Below, one piece after another: positions 32,590 to 33,730 of a DNA stretch of 33,730 nucleotides (positions are counted from its first letter, which is position 1; every line of letters starts with the position of its first letter). The stretch comes from JBGQBN01 sp041494805 (GTDB lineage: Bacteria; Acidobacteriota; Terriglobia; Terriglobales; Acidobacteriaceae), in assembly GCA_041494805.1 (NCBI GenBank), contig JBGQBN010000045.1, positions 1-33,730 of the forward strand. The letters are read 5' to 3'. The notes beneath the pieces were generated by a model. That model did not search any database. It saw only the letters and a list, made by a program, of their open reading frames with translations, and was not told where the DNA came from. The position numbers and the translations under genes are program-made.

Positions 32590-33730
32590 CAATGGCCAGC
32601 GCAGCCTTTCCAGCCACTGAACACGAGAACTACCTGAATAAGGAGTACGGCATCAAGTCGTGGCTGCTGACCACCGACCACAAGCGGATTGCTCTGTTGT
32701 ACCTGATGTCGATTACGTTTTTCTTCTTTATTGGCGGGTTCTTTGCTTTGTTGATCCGGCTGGAGTTGCTCACTCCGGGAGGCGACTTGGTACAGGCGGA
32801 TACCTACAACAAGCTGTTCACCATGCACGGCTTGGTGATGGTTTTCTTCTTTCTGATTCCGGTGGTGCCGGCCACGCTGGGAAATTTCCTGGTACCGATC
32901 ATGATCGGCGCCAAGGACCTGGCGTTCCCGCGCATCAACCTGCTGAGCTGGTATCTATACATGATTGGCGGCGTGCTGATCATGCACTGCATGCTGACGG
33001 GCGGAGTGGACACGGGCTGGACCTTCTACACGCCCTACAGCACGGCCTTCACCAACACCAAAATCATAGAAGCCGGACTGGCAGCCTTCATGGCCGGGTT
33101 CTCGTCGATCTTCACCGGATTGAATTTCATCGTAACCGTCCACCGGATGCGGGCCCCGGGAATGACCTGGTCACGCCTGCCGCTCTTCATCTGGGCGCAC
33201 TATGCGACCAGCATCATCATGATTCTGGGCACGCCGGTGATCGCCATCACCATCGTGCTAGTGGCGGCTGAGCGCCTGTTTCATCTGGGCATTTTCGATC
33301 CCAAATTGGGGGGCGACCCGCTGCTGTTCCAGCACCTGTTCTGGTTCTATTCCCATCCCGCGGTGTACATCATGATTTTGCCGTCGATGGGTATCATCAG
33401 CGAGATCATCACATGCTTCTCGCGCAAGCGCGTTTTCGGCTACAAGTTTGTAGCGCTGTCCAGCGTTGGCATTGCGGTGCTGGGATTTCTAGTGTGGGCG
33501 CACCACATGTTCGTGGCCGGCATGTCGGTCTATGCCGCGCTGATCTTCTCTTTTCTGAGTTACCTGGTCGCGGTGCCTTCGGCCATCAAGGTGTTTAACT
33601 GGACGGCGACCATGTACAAGGGGTCGATCACGTTCTCCACTCCGATGTTGTACGCATTCGGCTTCCTGGGCCTGTTCACCATCGGAGGTCTCACGGGCCT
33701 GTTCCTGGCCTGTCTCGGCATTGACGTGCA
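32586..33730 (+). CDS. ctaD: Cytochrome c oxidase subunit I (partial, cut by window end)
   Basis: The first 381 residues are present; the gene runs off the right edge. The start is the ATG overlapping ctaC, with a second in-frame ATG at 32592. H81 in TMHGLVMVF is a low-spin heme ligand. H257 and Y261 in FYSHPAVY form the expected His-Tyr cross-link, and H306-H307 in WAHHMFVAG bind CuB. K335 in PSAIKVFNW is the K-channel lysine. The D-channel glutamate of HPEVY is Ala259, preceded by Tyr-Ser, so this is an A2-type heme-copper oxidase (YSHPxV). The enzyme reduces O2 and pumps protons. Confidence 0.96.
   Translation, partial: MTMASAAFPATEHENYLNKEYGIKSWLLTTDHKRIALLYLMSITFFFFIGGFFALLIRLELLTPGGDLVQADTYNKLFTMHGLVMVFFFLIPVVPATLGNFLVPIMIGAKDLAFPRINLLSWYLYMIGGVLIMHCMLTGGVDTGWTFYTPYSTAFTNTKIIEAGLAAFMAGFSSIFTGLNFIVTVHRMRAPGMTWSRLPLFIWAHYATSIIMILGTPVIAITIVLVAAERLFHLGIFDPKLGGDPLLFQHLFWFYSHPAVYIMILPSMGIISEIITCFSRKRVFGYKFVALSSVGIAVLGFLVWAHHMFVAGMSVYAALIFSFLSYLVAVPSAIKVFNWTATMYKGSITFSTPMLYAFGFLGLFTIGGLTGLFLACLGIDV

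Overview
The window looks like a chromosomal segment of an acidobacterium (Acidobacteriota, probably class Terriglobia). This is an inference from the gene set and style: a moderately GC-rich genome, an Alternative Complex III plus caa3-type oxidase operon, very long secreted FG-GAP/VCBS repeat proteins, an AMIN-domain envelope protein, a YtxH-like protein, GTP-type PEP carboxykinase, and intergenic DNA full of short palindromic repeats. No rRNA or tRNA gene, CRISPR array, phage module or insertion sequence was recognised.

Layout. 1-301 has no recognisable gene. 302-5070 holds a glutamine amidotransferase (trpG/pabA, minus), a PilZ protein, an AMIN-domain secreted protein, a YtxH-like protein (minus), elongation factor P, acylphosphatase and adenine phosphoribosyltransferase (apt). 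5075-10473 is an accessory island on the minus strand: two paralogous secreted proteins, each with 14 FG-GAP/VCBS repeats and one Ig-like domain, plus a 60-residue secreted peptide. Between the paralogs lies a 144-nt remnant of a second apt gene. This shows that an apt/FG-GAP pair was duplicated or recombined. 10792-13499 holds PEP carboxykinase and two small unknown genes (minus). 13620-17944 is a plus-strand housekeeping run: purN, tyrS, a lipid-kinase-like gene, sppA and an HU/IHF-family gene. 18086-22323 holds pgeF (minus), a secreted S10 peptidase (plus) and an amidase (minus).

From 22620 to the right edge there is one tightly packed respiratory operon: actA, actB, actC, actD, actE, actF, a small membrane protein with a conserved C-terminal signature, a Sco copper chaperone, ctaC (CuA plus cytochrome c) and the first 381 codons of ctaD. 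ActABCDEF oxidise quinol and pass electrons through cytochrome c domains to the CuA centre of the oxidase, whose copper site Sco helps to build. Several junctions overlap as ATGA, so the genes are probably translationally coupled. Upstream are an extended -10 promoter and two overlapping palindromes near the predicted transcription start, one of them close to the CRP/FNR-family consensus.

Points most worth a second look: the apt remnant, whose changes are mostly synonymous; EF-P with Asn where Lys or Arg normally sits at the functional loop tip; the operator-like palindromes before the respiratory operon, one half-site arrangement of which recurs upstream of pckG; two families of short dispersed palindromic repeats; and the unnamed small membrane protein inside the respiratory operon.
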